Assembly (NCBI GenBank): GCA_036399695.1
Contig: DASWMP010000401.1
Span: 1 to 14,351 of the forward strand
DNA length: 14,351 bases
Direction: 5' to 3'
Source of the DNA: DASVEE01 sp036399695
Lineage (GTDB): Bacteria > Acidobacteriota > Thermoanaerobaculia > Gp7-AA8
Made by a program: the position numbers and the translations under genes. Position 1 is the first letter of the stretch. The number at the start of each line of letters is the position of its first letter. The notes under the pieces are model-generated. The model searched no databases, was not told where the DNA came from, and worked only from the letters and a program-made list of their open reading frames with translations. Below are positions 6,680-14,346 of the stretch, one piece after another.

Positions 6680-9600
6680 GTGCTCGCTGAAGTGGCGCTC
6701 CGCAAGCTCATTCCCCTCGACACGGTAGAGCGGGGGGATGACTATTTTGCTCGCGGGCGCGTCCGGCGGCTGGAGCAGACCTATCCGGGGCTCTTCGAGG
6801 CCACCGTCGAGGGAAGCCGGCTCTACCAGGTGCAGCTCAGCCTCGACAACGAGTACCTCACCGTCGGTTGCCAGTGCGGGTGGTTCACCGCCAACGAGCG
6901 GGCCTGCAAGCACATCTGGGCGGCCATCCGGGCCGCCGGATCGCGGCAACTGCTGCCTGACGAGATCCACATGCTCCTCGTCGACTTCGACCTCCTGGCC
7001 GACAACCGGGAGAACGCCGCCAGCGACGCTAACGGGCAGGCCTCGTGGGAGCGCTTCCTGGCCGCGCTCGGCCCCACCTCCAACCGGCGTCCGCGCAAAC
7101 CGCCCGAAGTGCCGGACGAGATCGCTTACGTCATCTTCAACTCCGCGCGCTCCACGTCGCTCACGCTCCAGATCACCGGACGTGCGCGTAAAAAAAACGG
7201 TGAATGGGGCAAATGGAAGCCGCTGACGTTTCCCCTCGACGCGCTCGACGCCCTCGAACCGTTCGACCACGAGAACATCGCCCTGCTCCACCAGCGCTCG
7301 CACACCAGCACCACCGAGCCGACCATCACCGTCTCCTCCGCCACGGCCGCCTGGTGGGTCGAGCGGCTCGCCCGCGCCGGGCGGCTGGCCATGCGCGACG
7401 GCACGGGCGGCCTGCAGCCCGTCACCTGGGACGACGGTCCGCCCTGGGTCCTGCGCGTCGCCATCGTCAACGATCCGCAGCGCGCCGCGTACCGCATCGA
7501 GGCCGGCATCGAGCGCAGGACCGATGGCCAGCGCCAGACCCTCCCCTTCTCCCGCGTCGACATGCTCGTGGATGGCATCCTCATCACCGGCCTCCACGCC
7601 ACGCGCTTCGACGACGGAGGACGCGCCTCCTGGCTCCACGCGCTGCGCGCCAGCGGGCCGATCGAGATCCCGCACGCGCATGCCGAGCGCTTCCGCCGCG
7701 CGCTGCTCCGCGCTCCCATCGACTCCATCGACCTGCCCGAGGAGCTCGGGTGGGACGTCGTCGACGAGCGCCCGCGGCCCGTGCTCGCGCTGCGGCACGA
7801 CGGCTGGAGCGCCGAGCTGCACGCGGAGCTCTTCTTCGTCTACGACGACTGGCGCGTCTCCAGCCGGTCGCCCGACCTGCAGAAGACCGTCGGCCGGAAG
7901 CTCATCCGCCGTGACCGCGCCGCCGAGGAGGAGTATCGCGGCCGCTTGACGGCGCTGTCGATCATCGGCACGTTCGACGGCTACCGCGTCCGCCTCCAGC
8001 AGCTCGAGCCGCTCGCCCGCACGCTGATCGACGAAGAGTGGCTGCTCGAGCTCGACGCCTCGCCGCTCCGCGTGACCGACGACATCGACGTCGACATCTC
8101 CAGCGGCATCGACTGGTTCGAGCTGAACGTCAACGCCAGCTTCGGGGACATCAGCATCACTCTGCCGGAACTGCTGGCCGCCGCGGAGGCCAACCGTTCG
8201 CTGCTCCGTCTCTCCGACGGCTCCTTCGGCATCGTCCCCACCTCCTGGACCGACGGCCTCGGCCCGGTGCTGGAGCTCGGGAAAGTCGAAGGCAACGCCG
8301 TCCGCTTCCGCCGCGCGCAGGCGCTCCTCGTCGATGCCCTCCTGCAGACGAAGAAGCCGACCGCCGACGCCACGTTTACCGAGCTGCGCCAGCGGCTCGC
8401 CTCCGCTTCCCCCGCGCCACGCACCGAGCCGCCGACACTCACCGCCGAGCTCCGCCCCTACCAGCGCGCCGGCCTCGGCTGGCTGCACTTCCTCCGCGAG
8501 ACGCGCATCGGCGGCTGCCTCGCGGACGACATGGGCCTCGGCAAAACCGTGCAGACGCTCGCGATGCTCGAGACCGTCCGCGCCGAGGGCTCGAAACGGC
8601 CGTCGCTCGTCGTCGCTCCGCGGTCGCTCCTCTTCAACTGGGCTGCCGAAGCGAAACGCTTCGCGCCGCGGCTTCGCGTCCTCGAGCACCACGGCACCGA
8701 GCGCGAGCGGGACACGACGTTCGACGACTGCGACGTCGTCCTCACGACCTACGCCACCATGCGCCTCGACATCGCCCAGCTCTCGCAGGTGGAGTTCGAG
8801 TACGTGATCCTCGACGAAGCGCAGGCCATCAAGAACGCCTCCAGCCAGGTGGCCAAAGCGAGCCGTCTGCTCCGCGGCCAGCATCGCCTCGCCCTCAGCG
8901 GCACGCCGATCGAGAACCACCTCGGCGAGCTCTGGAGCCTCTTCGAGTTCCTCAACCCCGGCCTCCTCGGCTCCGCCCGCTCGTTCGCGCGGACCTTCGC
9001 CTCCAAGACCACGCCGCCCGAGCGCCGCGACGCCCTGGCCCGCGCGCTCCGGCCGCTCATCCTCCGCCGCACGAAAGAACAGGTCGCCCCCGAGCTCCCC
9101 GCGCGCACCGAGCAGACGCTCTACTGCGAGCTCGAAGGCAAGCAGCGGAAGCAGTACGACGAGCTGCGCGATCACTACCGCCAGGCGCTGCTGCACAACG
9201 TGCGGCGGGAGGGGATGGACCAGTCGCGGATGCAGATCCTCGAAGCGCTCCTCCGCCTCCGCCAGGCCGCCTGCGACCCCGCGCTCATCGACCCGGAGAC
9301 AGACGCCGAGAGCGCCAAGACGGAGCTGCTGATGGAGGAGCTGAACGACGTCCTCGCCTCCGGCCACCGCGCCCTGATCTTTTCGCAGTTCACCTCGTTC
9401 CTCGGCATCGTCCGCCGTGCCCTCGACAAACAGCGCATCCCCTATCTCTACCTCGACGGCTCCACCCGCGACCGCCAGTCGCTCGTCGAACAGTTCCAGG
9501 GAGACGACGGCCCGCCCCTCTTCCTCATCAGCCTCAAAGCCGGCGGCCTCGGCCTCAACCTGACGAACGCCGACTACATCTTCCTGCTCGACCCCTGGTG

Positions 9601-9817
9601 GAACCCCGCCGTCGAAGCGCAGGCCATCGACCGCGCCCACCGCATCGGCCGCGTCCGCCCAGTCGTCGCCTACCGCCTCATCGCCCGCGACACCGTCGAG
9701 GAGAAGATCCTCGAGCTGCAAGCGCGCAAACGTGAGCTCGCCGAATCGATCATCTCCGAGGACAACAGCGTGCTCCGCAAGCTCGAGGTAGAGGATCTGG
9801 AACTGTTGCTGTCGTAA
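6680..9817 (+). CDS. SWIM zinc-finger SNF2-family DEAD/DEAH-type helicase
   Basis: 1045 aa from a GTG start; a second GTG lies four codons further on. It is a cytoplasmic, ATP-driven double-stranded DNA translocase of the SNF2/HepA kind. Order: SWIM finger with C64, C66, C76 and H78 (CxC, nine residues, CxH), a long region (about 100-560) as in bacterial SNF2-associated N-termini, then the two RecA-like lobes. Walker A is DDMGLGKT (Lys622), Walker B is DEAQ (712-715), followed by LSGTPIEN. The second lobe shows ALIFSQF, YLDGST, SLKAGGLGLNL, DPWWNP and QAIDRAHRIGR. All motifs are intact. No Shine-Dalgarno sequence is evident in the 28-nt gap after the caspase gene. Partners are unknown; related proteins act in transcription recycling or DNA repair, and a few SNF2 proteins belong to defence systems. 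Confidence 0.93.
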   Translation: MLAEVALRKLIPLDTVERGDDYFARGRVRRLEQTYPGLFEATVEGSRLYQVQLSLDNEYLTVGCQCGWFTANERACKHIWAAIRAAGSRQLLPDEIHMLLVDFDLLADNRENAASDANGQASWERFLAALGPTSNRRPRKPPEVPDEIAYVIFNSARSTSLTLQITGRARKKNGEWGKWKPLTFPLDALDALEPFDHENIALLHQRSHTSTTEPTITVSSATAAWWVERLARAGRLAMRDGTGGLQPVTWDDGPPWVLRVAIVNDPQRAAYRIEAGIERRTDGQRQTLPFSRVDMLVDGILITGLHATRFDDGGRASWLHALRASGPIEIPHAHAERFRRALLRAPIDSIDLPEELGWDVVDERPRPVLALRHDGWSAELHAELFFVYDDWRVSSRSPDLQKTVGRKLIRRDRAAEEEYRGRLTALSIIGTFDGYRVRLQQLEPLARTLIDEEWLLELDASPLRVTDDIDVDISSGIDWFELNVNASFGDISITLPELLAAAEANRSLLRLSDGSFGIVPTSWTDGLGPVLELGKVEGNAVRFRRAQALLVDALLQTKKPTADATFTELRQRLASASPAPRTEPPTLTAELRPYQRAGLGWLHFLRETRIGGCLADDMGLGKTVQTLAMLETVRAEGSKRPSLVVAPRSLLFNWAAEAKRFAPRLRVLEHHGTERERDTTFDDCDVVLTTYATMRLDIAQLSQVEFEYVILDEAQAIKNASSQVAKASRLLRGQHRLALSGTPIENHLGELWSLFEFLNPGLLGSARSFARTFASKTTPPERRDALARALRPLILRRTKEQVAPELPARTEQTLYCELEGKQRKQYDELRDHYRQALLHNVRREGMDQSRMQILEALLRLRQAACDPALIDPETDAESAKTELLMEELNDVLASGHRALIFSQFTSFLGIVRRALDKQRIPYLYLDGSTRDRQSLVEQFQGDDGPPLFLISLKAGGLGLNLTNADYIFLLDPWWNPAVEAQAIDRAHRIGRVRPVVAYRLIARDTVEEKILELQARKRELAESIISEDNSVLRKLEVEDLELLLS

Positions 9818-9865
9818 AGCGGATGCGGCTCATCGGGCACTCAGAGAAGTCCAGCACTGCCCTCT

Positions 9866-9890
9866 GCAGGTGATCGTCCGATCACTCTGC
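9866..9890. terminator. Hairpin between convergent genes
   Basis: GCAGGTGATCG (9866-9876) pairs with CGATCACTCTGC (9879-9890) over 11 base pairs with one bulged T (9886). The nominal TC loop would open to about four bases. It begins 48 nt after the helicase stop and overlaps the stop codon of the leftward 714-aa gene (TGA, complement of 9882-9884), so it could serve both transcripts. Neither strand has a T-tract after it, so it is not a classical intrinsic terminator. Confidence 0.4.
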
Positions 9891-12026
9891 CAGCACCACC
9901 GTCGCCACCGCCGGCCAGGGGTAATCGATCGGTACCGCGAATGCGTCCAGCGCGCCGGTCCGCTCCGCCTCCAGTTTGCGCGTGGCCAGCAGGCGGACGG
10001 GGCCTCGCGGGAGGCCCATGGCGCGCCATGTGCCGTCGGTGGCCGTCACTGCGGTGGTCCAGGCGAAGAAACCGGCCGCCGTCCCGGTGAGTCTCGTGCC
10101 GCGGTGCCAGAGCGTGATCCGTGCACCGATCGGCCCGATCGTCCGCCCGTCACGGTCGACCACGTGCACGAACAGCGGCGGTCCTGGCTGGTCCAGCACC
10201 ACCGCGGGAACGGCGGTGGGAGCTGGATAAGGCACGACGGCCGAGGCGCCCTCGCGATGACGTACCAGCAGAACGTTGCCCGCGGCGTCGGACGGCACTT
10301 CGGCGACACCGTCGGCGCCTGCTGTCCCTCGCCATGGCAGCAGCGTCTGGCCCGCGAGGATCGCCAGCTCGGCGCCGGCGGCCGCGCGTCCGTCGGCCAG
10401 CCGCACCTCCAGCCGCGCTGTGTCCGTACGGCGGCGCATGCCGAGGTCGACGATCCGCTCCCCTTCACGGCCATCCACCTGCAGGCGAACCGGCTCGGGA
10501 GGGATGTAGCCGTCCGCCTGGACGTTCAGTTCCACCGTCCCTTCCCGGCCGGGCGGCAGCAGCGTGACCGGCGCCTCGGTCGTGACGACCGGCAGGACGT
10601 CGCTCGCCTCCCGCCCGCTCTCATCCCGGTACGAGCTGCGGAACGAGATCATCGCGCCGGCGATCGGTTCGGACGTTGCCGTGTCGAACACGCGGGCAGC
10701 CAGCCGTTGCGCAGGGATGTGGAAATCGAGCTCCCTGTCGGCCGTTACGCTCACCATCTCGCGAAAAGGAGGCCGGGCCGTGTCGTCAACGGGGAGCACG
10801 TCGACGAAAAACCGCTGCTTCCGCCAGATTGTGACGCCGTACCGTCCGTCGTCACCCGTCTTCACGACCGCCGCGCCCTGCGGCTGCAGGAACCGGATCT
10901 CCGCCTCGACCGGTGCCGTGCCGCGATAGACGGTTCCGGAGAGGCGCATCGGCTCGAGCGGAATCCGCACCCGCGCGTCATCGCCAGCAGTGAGATCGGC
11001 GGCGGCGCGGAGCGCGAAACCATCGACGTCCAGGACGACGTCGTATGCGCCGGGCGCCACGTGCTCGAACGTCCGGGTCGTGCCCGGCTCAACGTCGGCC
11101 GCCGGCACCACATCCTCCTCTGTAGCGGTCACTCTGTGTAGCGACAGCGTCATCCTGGGGAGCTCGGCGTGCTTCTCCCGGTCCACGGCGCCGACCTCCA
11201 CGACGAGCGAAGGCCGGAGACGGAGTCTCTCGCGCACGAGTGCGGTCTCCCGTCTCTGTAGAGTGACGTCGGCATTGGGCAGCCAGAGCTTCTGCGAATC
11301 GATGGCGATCCGTCCGCGCCCCTCCCGGCCGTACCAGACCGCGACGATGCCGTCGGTGCCGGTGACCAGTGCTTCGGGCTCGTGGATTCCGCTCTCGTCG
11401 ACGAACGTCAGCTTCGTCACCGCGGATGTCGCACCCGGTTCCGGAGGAGCGTCGAGAAAGGCCAGCAACGTTGCACCCTGAGCCGGCGTTTCCGGGCTCA
11501 AGGTGGCGGTGCGCCGATGGGCGACGTTCACGAGCGGCGAGATCCGCACCGCGCGATCCCGGTTGTCCAGCACCACGGCCAGCACCGGGCCGGCGGGGAC
11601 GGGATGGCTTCGCGCGCGGTCGAGCATTGGATAGCGGAACAGACCGCCATGGGGAGACGCGAAGGAAACGAGCAGCACCTTCTGGCCGGGGGCCAATTGC
11701 AGGTCGCCGCTGACGGTGACGGCTCCGGCGGGAGCGAACTGCTCGAGCACGAACTCACCACCGCGGGCCACGTCCGTCAGGAACGGGGTGATCTCCGAGC
11801 CGCGGACGATGAAGGCCGCCGGATCGTCGAACCGGACGTCCAGCGGCGTGCCGCAGGGACCTTTCAGTTGCCCCGCGCCACCGCGACTGATGACGTGAGC
11901 TTCACAATTCGGCCGCGCCTGGCGCGCGGCCGAATCGAACAGGGTGACACGCGCCGCTTCCGACGGCAGCGCGACGAGCACAGCGACGAACGCCAGGACT
12001 CGTGCCTTTGCACCGGCGATGGACAT
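9882..12026 (-). CDS. Secreted multidomain beta-sandwich protein (carboxypeptidase-regulatory-like repeats)
   Basis: 714 aa with a Sec signal peptide (1-24, ending PSEA). No catalytic motif is visible. Residues about 38-270 form a module that aligns by eye with most of the 307-aa protein of the same operon, including C41 and C58 (16 residues between them), H44, PAGPVLA (144-150) and VWYG (230-233). After this come about four or five Ig-like or carboxypeptidase-regulatory-like sandwiches, roughly 270-357, 362-440, 441-530, 536-612 and 617-712, with typical turns such as VAPGAYDVVLDVDGF and GDDGRYGV. Such domains usually mediate adhesion, surface layering or protein contacts outside the cell. 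It is the last gene of the leftward cassette, 45 nt after the small cysteine-rich gene, and has only a weak GAGAG-like sequence upstream. Function unknown. Confidence 0.85.
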   Translation of the reverse strand: MSIAGAKARVLAFVAVLVALPSEAARVTLFDSAARQARPNCEAHVISRGGAGQLKGPCGTPLDVRFDDPAAFIVRGSEITPFLTDVARGGEFVLEQFAPAGAVTVSGDLQLAPGQKVLLVSFASPHGGLFRYPMLDRARSHPVPAGPVLAVVLDNRDRAVRISPLVNVAHRRTATLSPETPAQGATLLAFLDAPPEPGATSAVTKLTFVDESGIHEPEALVTGTDGIVAVWYGREGRGRIAIDSQKLWLPNADVTLQRRETALVRERLRLRPSLVVEVGAVDREKHAELPRMTLSLHRVTATEEDVVPAADVEPGTTRTFEHVAPGAYDVVLDVDGFALRAAADLTAGDDARVRIPLEPMRLSGTVYRGTAPVEAEIRFLQPQGAAVVKTGDDGRYGVTIWRKQRFFVDVLPVDDTARPPFREMVSVTADRELDFHIPAQRLAARVFDTATSEPIAGAMISFRSSYRDESGREASDVLPVVTTEAPVTLLPPGREGTVELNVQADGYIPPEPVRLQVDGREGERIVDLGMRRRTDTARLEVRLADGRAAAGAELAILAGQTLLPWRGTAGADGVAEVPSDAAGNVLLVRHREGASAVVPYPAPTAVPAVVLDQPGPPLFVHVVDRDGRTIGPIGARITLWHRGTRLTGTAAGFFAWTTAVTATDGTWRAMGLPRGPVRLLATRKLEAERTGALDAFAVPIDYPWPAVATVVLAE

Positions 12027-12071
12027 TCGTATCGAAGCTCTCGTGGACTGCGGCGGCGTCAGGCTGCTTCC

Positions 12072-12341
12072 TCAGAAGCCGGTACCGTCACCGTCCCGGT
12101 CACGAGGATCGCAGCACGTTTCATACGAGTCGTGGCAGCCGTAGCCGGGGTAAGGGCCGGTGGTCAGCAGGCAGGCATTCTTCTTCCCCGTCACGGTGAC
12201 GCAGGTTCCGGGTGTCTGTCCGCATTTGGACGAGCAGTCCATCGAATAGCCGATCGGAGGGAGACATTCACCGTCGGCTGCAAAGGACATCGTCGGTACG
12301 CACATCGCGAAAACGAGCAGCAGGAATATGAACTTCTTCAC
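12072..12341 (-). CDS. Small secreted cysteine-rich protein
   Basis: 89 aa from a GTG start, with a clear signal peptide (MKKF, a hydrophobic run, ending SFA at 20-22). The mature ~67 residues contain eight cysteines, one of them a CC pair (residues 76-77), enough for four disulfide bonds, and end in an acidic DRDGDG stretch that resembles a calcium-binding loop. I do not recognise the family. The start is well supported: AAAGGAG lies 5 nt upstream, and the GTG overlaps the TGA of the 307-aa gene (GTGA), which indicates translational coupling. It lies between two genes for paralogous secreted proteins, so it may be a partner or ligand of them, a structural protein, or an exported peptide; these are guesses. 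Confidence 0.8.
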   Translation of the reverse strand: MKKFIFLLLVFAMCVPTMSFAADGECLPPIGYSMDCSSKCGQTPGTCVTVTGKKNACLLTTGPYPGYGCHDSYETCCDPRDRDGDGTGF

Positions 12342-13261
12342 CTTGGCTCCTTTTTACCAGTACTGCGTTTGATCTCGCTGCGCACGGTGACGACGCGTCC
12401 CCGCGGCAGACGGACCTGCTGCTCGAACCGAGCAGCGCCAACACATTCGACACTCAGCGTCCCGCTGTCCGAACCACCGCCCTGAACGTCGTACCAGACG
12501 TAGACCAGACGGTAGAGGTTCTGGAAATCGACTTCGGGCTGCAGGACGCCTGCCCGGGTCTTCAATCGCGCCTTGCAGCGCGCCGGGTCCGGGTCACGGT
12601 CCATGAGGACCAGCAGATCCGTTCCGGTGGGAGTCACCCGAGGAGCGATCGTCTGCCGTTCGCCCGCCCTGACCTCGACCGGCCGCCACAACGCGGTGGC
12701 GTCGTTCTCACCGGTGAACGTCCCGGCGAGCGCGGGACCGGTGGGGAAGGAGATCTCTGTTCCTGCTTCTCCGGCGGCGAGCCGCCGGGTAAACGACCGC
12801 GACACCTTCGGGTTACCCAGCGAGAGGATGCGCAGCGTCTCCCCGGGATTCAGCCTCGGAGCTGGATCCACCCTCAAACGGCCCGCCAGTTCCATCGGCT
12901 TGAGAACCATCAGACCCCGCCCCGCGAACGGCTCCCCGGCATAGCGAAGCACCGTCTGCTGGCTGATCAGGTCGCCCTGTTCGAGCCAGTGCAGATACGG
13001 ACCCGCCTCCGGTGGCTGGAACCAGCGGCTGCAAGGGTAGCGGCCCTTCTGCTGACCGTTCAGCGTGAGCGTGTGGACCGTACAACCGCTTGCGTCGGCG
13101 GCAAACCACCCGCTGGCGTCCGACCCTTCGGCCGGCGCGACCAGGACCGCCACACGGCCATTCATCACACCCGTCGCCGGATCCGGAAGCCTGCCCGGAA
13201 CCTCCTGCGCATGCAGAGGAGAGACCGCAACGGCCAGGGCAAGGAGAAGAACGTGCCGCAT
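12338..13261 (-). CDS. Secreted protein of unknown function, paralogous to the N-terminal module of the 714-aa protein
   Basis: 307 aa, first gene of the leftward cassette. Signal peptide 1-18 (MRHVLLLALAVAVSPLHA). ATG start with GGAGGG 8 nt upstream. It has no enzyme motif I can name; the predicted character is beta-rich. C60 and C77 (16 residues between them) with H63 match C41, C58 and H44 of the 714-aa protein. Further matches follow in the same order: LNPGETLRIL against LAPGQKVLLV, FPTGPALAG against VPAGPVLAV, PTGTDLLVLMD against PAQGATLLAFLD, and YVWYD against AVWYG. Two more cysteines (C229, C273) have no counterpart. The last codons (KKEPR) also encode the ribosome binding site of the small cysteine-rich gene, whose GTG overlaps this stop. 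Confidence 0.82.
   Translation of the reverse strand: MRHVLLLALAVAVSPLHAQEVPGRLPDPATGVMNGRVAVLVAPAEGSDASGWFAADASGCTVHTLTLNGQQKGRYPCSRWFQPPEAGPYLHWLEQGDLISQQTVLRYAGEPFAGRGLMVLKPMELAGRLRVDPAPRLNPGETLRILSLGNPKVSRSFTRRLAAGEAGTEISFPTGPALAGTFTGENDATALWRPVEVRAGERQTIAPRVTPTGTDLLVLMDRDPDPARCKARLKTRAGVLQPEVDFQNLYRLVYVWYDVQGGGSDSGTLSVECVGAARFEQQVRLPRGRVVTVRSEIKRSTGKKEPR
12347..12353 (-). promoter_or_regulatory. Ribosome binding site for the small cysteine-rich protein
   Basis: AAAGGAG on the - strand, 5 nt before the GTG at 12341. It is the best Shine-Dalgarno match at any start in the window. It lies inside the coding sequence of the upstream gene, which fits coupled translation and may give the small protein a higher yield than its neighbours. 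Confidence 0.75.
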
Positions 13262-13414
13262 TCAGTACACCCTCCACACCGGGATCTCGCAGCTTTTCGG
13301 GAACCCCGGCACGATATGGCGGGCGGACGAGGCAGTCAAGCCAGGTCGGATTACCTCCGCCCGACCATCACCGCCGAACCCATTCTGGCCGGCATCGTGC
13401 TCTTTTGTGGTGTG
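13262..13414. other. Divergent intergenic region with overlapping inverted repeats
   Basis: These 153 nt separate the leftward secreted cassette from the rightward transglycosylase gene and must hold promoters for both, though no confident -35/-10 pair was found. Two mutually exclusive stems share bases: GGGCGGA (13321-13327) with TCCGCCC (13356-13362), and GGTCGG (13344-13349) with CCGACC (13361-13366). They could be an operator or chance pairing in GC-rich DNA. GGAGGG on the - strand (13270-13275) is the ribosome binding site of the 307-aa gene. Confidence 0.35.
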
Positions 13415-14131
13415 ATGAAACAGCTCTCGATTTCGGCCGCGCTCGCCATCGTCTTCACCACGGCCTGCGCGTCCACGCCCACGAATACCACTCCTGCCAC
13501 CACTCCTTCGACGGCTCCCGCGGCGGCCCCCGTGCCTGCCCCCGCACAGGCCACCGAAACGCCGCGCACCGTGCTCGCGCAGATTCCGCACGAGCGCATC
13601 GATTACCACATCGCCCGTTTTACCGGCGAGAAGCGGGCCGAGTTCGCCACCTACCTGCAGCGCAAGACGCAGTACGACGAAATGATCCGCGCCAGGCTCC
13701 GCCGGCGCGGGATGCCGGAGGACCTCGTGTATCTGGCGATGATCGAGTCCGGCTTCAACACCGAGGCACATTCGACCGCCGAGGCCCGCGGCATCTGGCA
13801 GCTCGTGGCCGACACGGCGAAACGGTACGGCCTGCGCGTCGACGACACGGTCGACGAACGGCTCGACGCCGAAAAGTCGACCGATGCGGCGTTGTCGTAC
13901 CTGTCGTACCTGTATAACCGGTTCGGCTCCTGGTACCTGGCGGCTGCGGCGTACAACACCGGCGAGAACCGGGTGGGCCGGATCATGACCGAGACCACCG
14001 GGGCGGAGCGGGGCACGGACGCCGACTACTACCGCATCTGGGACCAGCTCCCCGGCGAGACGCGGGACTTCGTCCCGGCGATGGTCGCGGCCATGCGCAT
14101 CGGCAAAGCGCCCGGGGAGTACGGCTTCTGA
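13415..14131 (+). CDS. MltD-type lytic transglycosylase, probable lipoprotein (SLT domain)
   Basis: 238 aa. Cleaves the MurNAc-GlcNAc glycosidic bond of peptidoglycan, leaving a 1,6-anhydroMurNAc end. The N-terminus is hydrophobic and ends TTAC (Cys18), a weak lipobox, so lipid anchoring is likely but not certain. A Thr/Ala/Pro-rich linker (about 20-48) leads to the SLT domain (about 100-235). Motifs: LAMIESGF with catalytic Glu111, ARGIWQLV (124-131), and AAAYNTGENRVGR (177-189). It has no LysM repeats, unlike E. coli MltD, and is much shorter. The frame is open for 142 codons upstream, but that part lies antisense to the 307-aa gene and lacks a signal peptide, so the ATG at 13415 was chosen. 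No Shine-Dalgarno sequence is seen. Confidence 0.9.
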   Translation: MKQLSISAALAIVFTTACASTPTNTTPATTPSTAPAAAPVPAPAQATETPRTVLAQIPHERIDYHIARFTGEKRAEFATYLQRKTQYDEMIRARLRRRGMPEDLVYLAMIESGFNTEAHSTAEARGIWQLVADTAKRYGLRVDDTVDERLDAEKSTDAALSYLSYLYNRFGSWYLAAAAYNTGENRVGRIMTETTGAERGTDADYYRIWDQLPGETRDFVPAMVAAMRIGKAPGEYGF

Positions 14132-14214
14132 TCTCGGAGAGCGGTGGCTATTCGGAGGGTGTCTCAAAAACGGTGCGCCTCGATCTACTCCCTTGGTTCT
14201 GCCGTCGATGAAGG

Positions 14215-14346
14215 CGGCGCCTGCGGGCGCGGACAGACAGGAGTGTCTGTCCCACATTCAGATTCCGCCGAATATCGGGCACCCGCGGGCACGCTGGCAT
14301 TCAATGTGGGACAGACACTCTTGTCTGTCTGCGCCCGCAGGCGCCG
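14215..14346. repeat. Long nested inverted repeat (REP/BIME-like element)
   Basis: Arms 14215-14258 and 14303-14346 are 44 nt each and differ at two positions (14231, 14240), both G on the left against T on the right, so a + strand transcript would pair throughout with two G-U pairs. The loop is 44 nt (14259-14302). Each arm is itself a hairpin: GGACAGACA (14231-14239) with TGTCTGTCC (14244-14252) around GGAG, and 14309-14317 with 14322-14330 around CTCT. It lies 83 nt after the transglycosylase stop and carries no gene. The intervening 14132-14214 shows nothing I can name. Confidence 0.85.

Noticed and set aside
6614..9721. A 1035-codon open frame on the - strand opposite the SNF2 helicase gene
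   Set aside because: It is the antisense shadow of a GC-rich gene: the product is dominated by Glu, Ala, Gly, Val and Arg with no domain, while the + strand frame has every helicase motif.
12300..12341. A calcium-binding EF-hand in the small cysteine-rich protein
   Set aside because: The DRDGDG stretch is at the very C-terminus (about 12072-12100 on the map) with no flanking helices, so it cannot form a full EF-hand; only a loose calcium-loop resemblance is claimed.
12989..13414. An upstream extension of the transglycosylase (142 codons)
   Set aside because: It overlaps the 307-aa gene in antisense and would remove the N-terminal lipoprotein-like signal.
14154..14171. GGGTGTCTCAAAAA as a possible insertion-sequence end
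   Set aside because: It resembles some IS terminal repeats, but no partner end, target duplication or transposase fragment is visible.
13262..14257. A 331-codon - strand frame opposite the transglycosylase gene
   Set aside because: Its first residues translate the nested repeat at 14215-14258 and the rest is antisense to a gene with an intact SLT domain.
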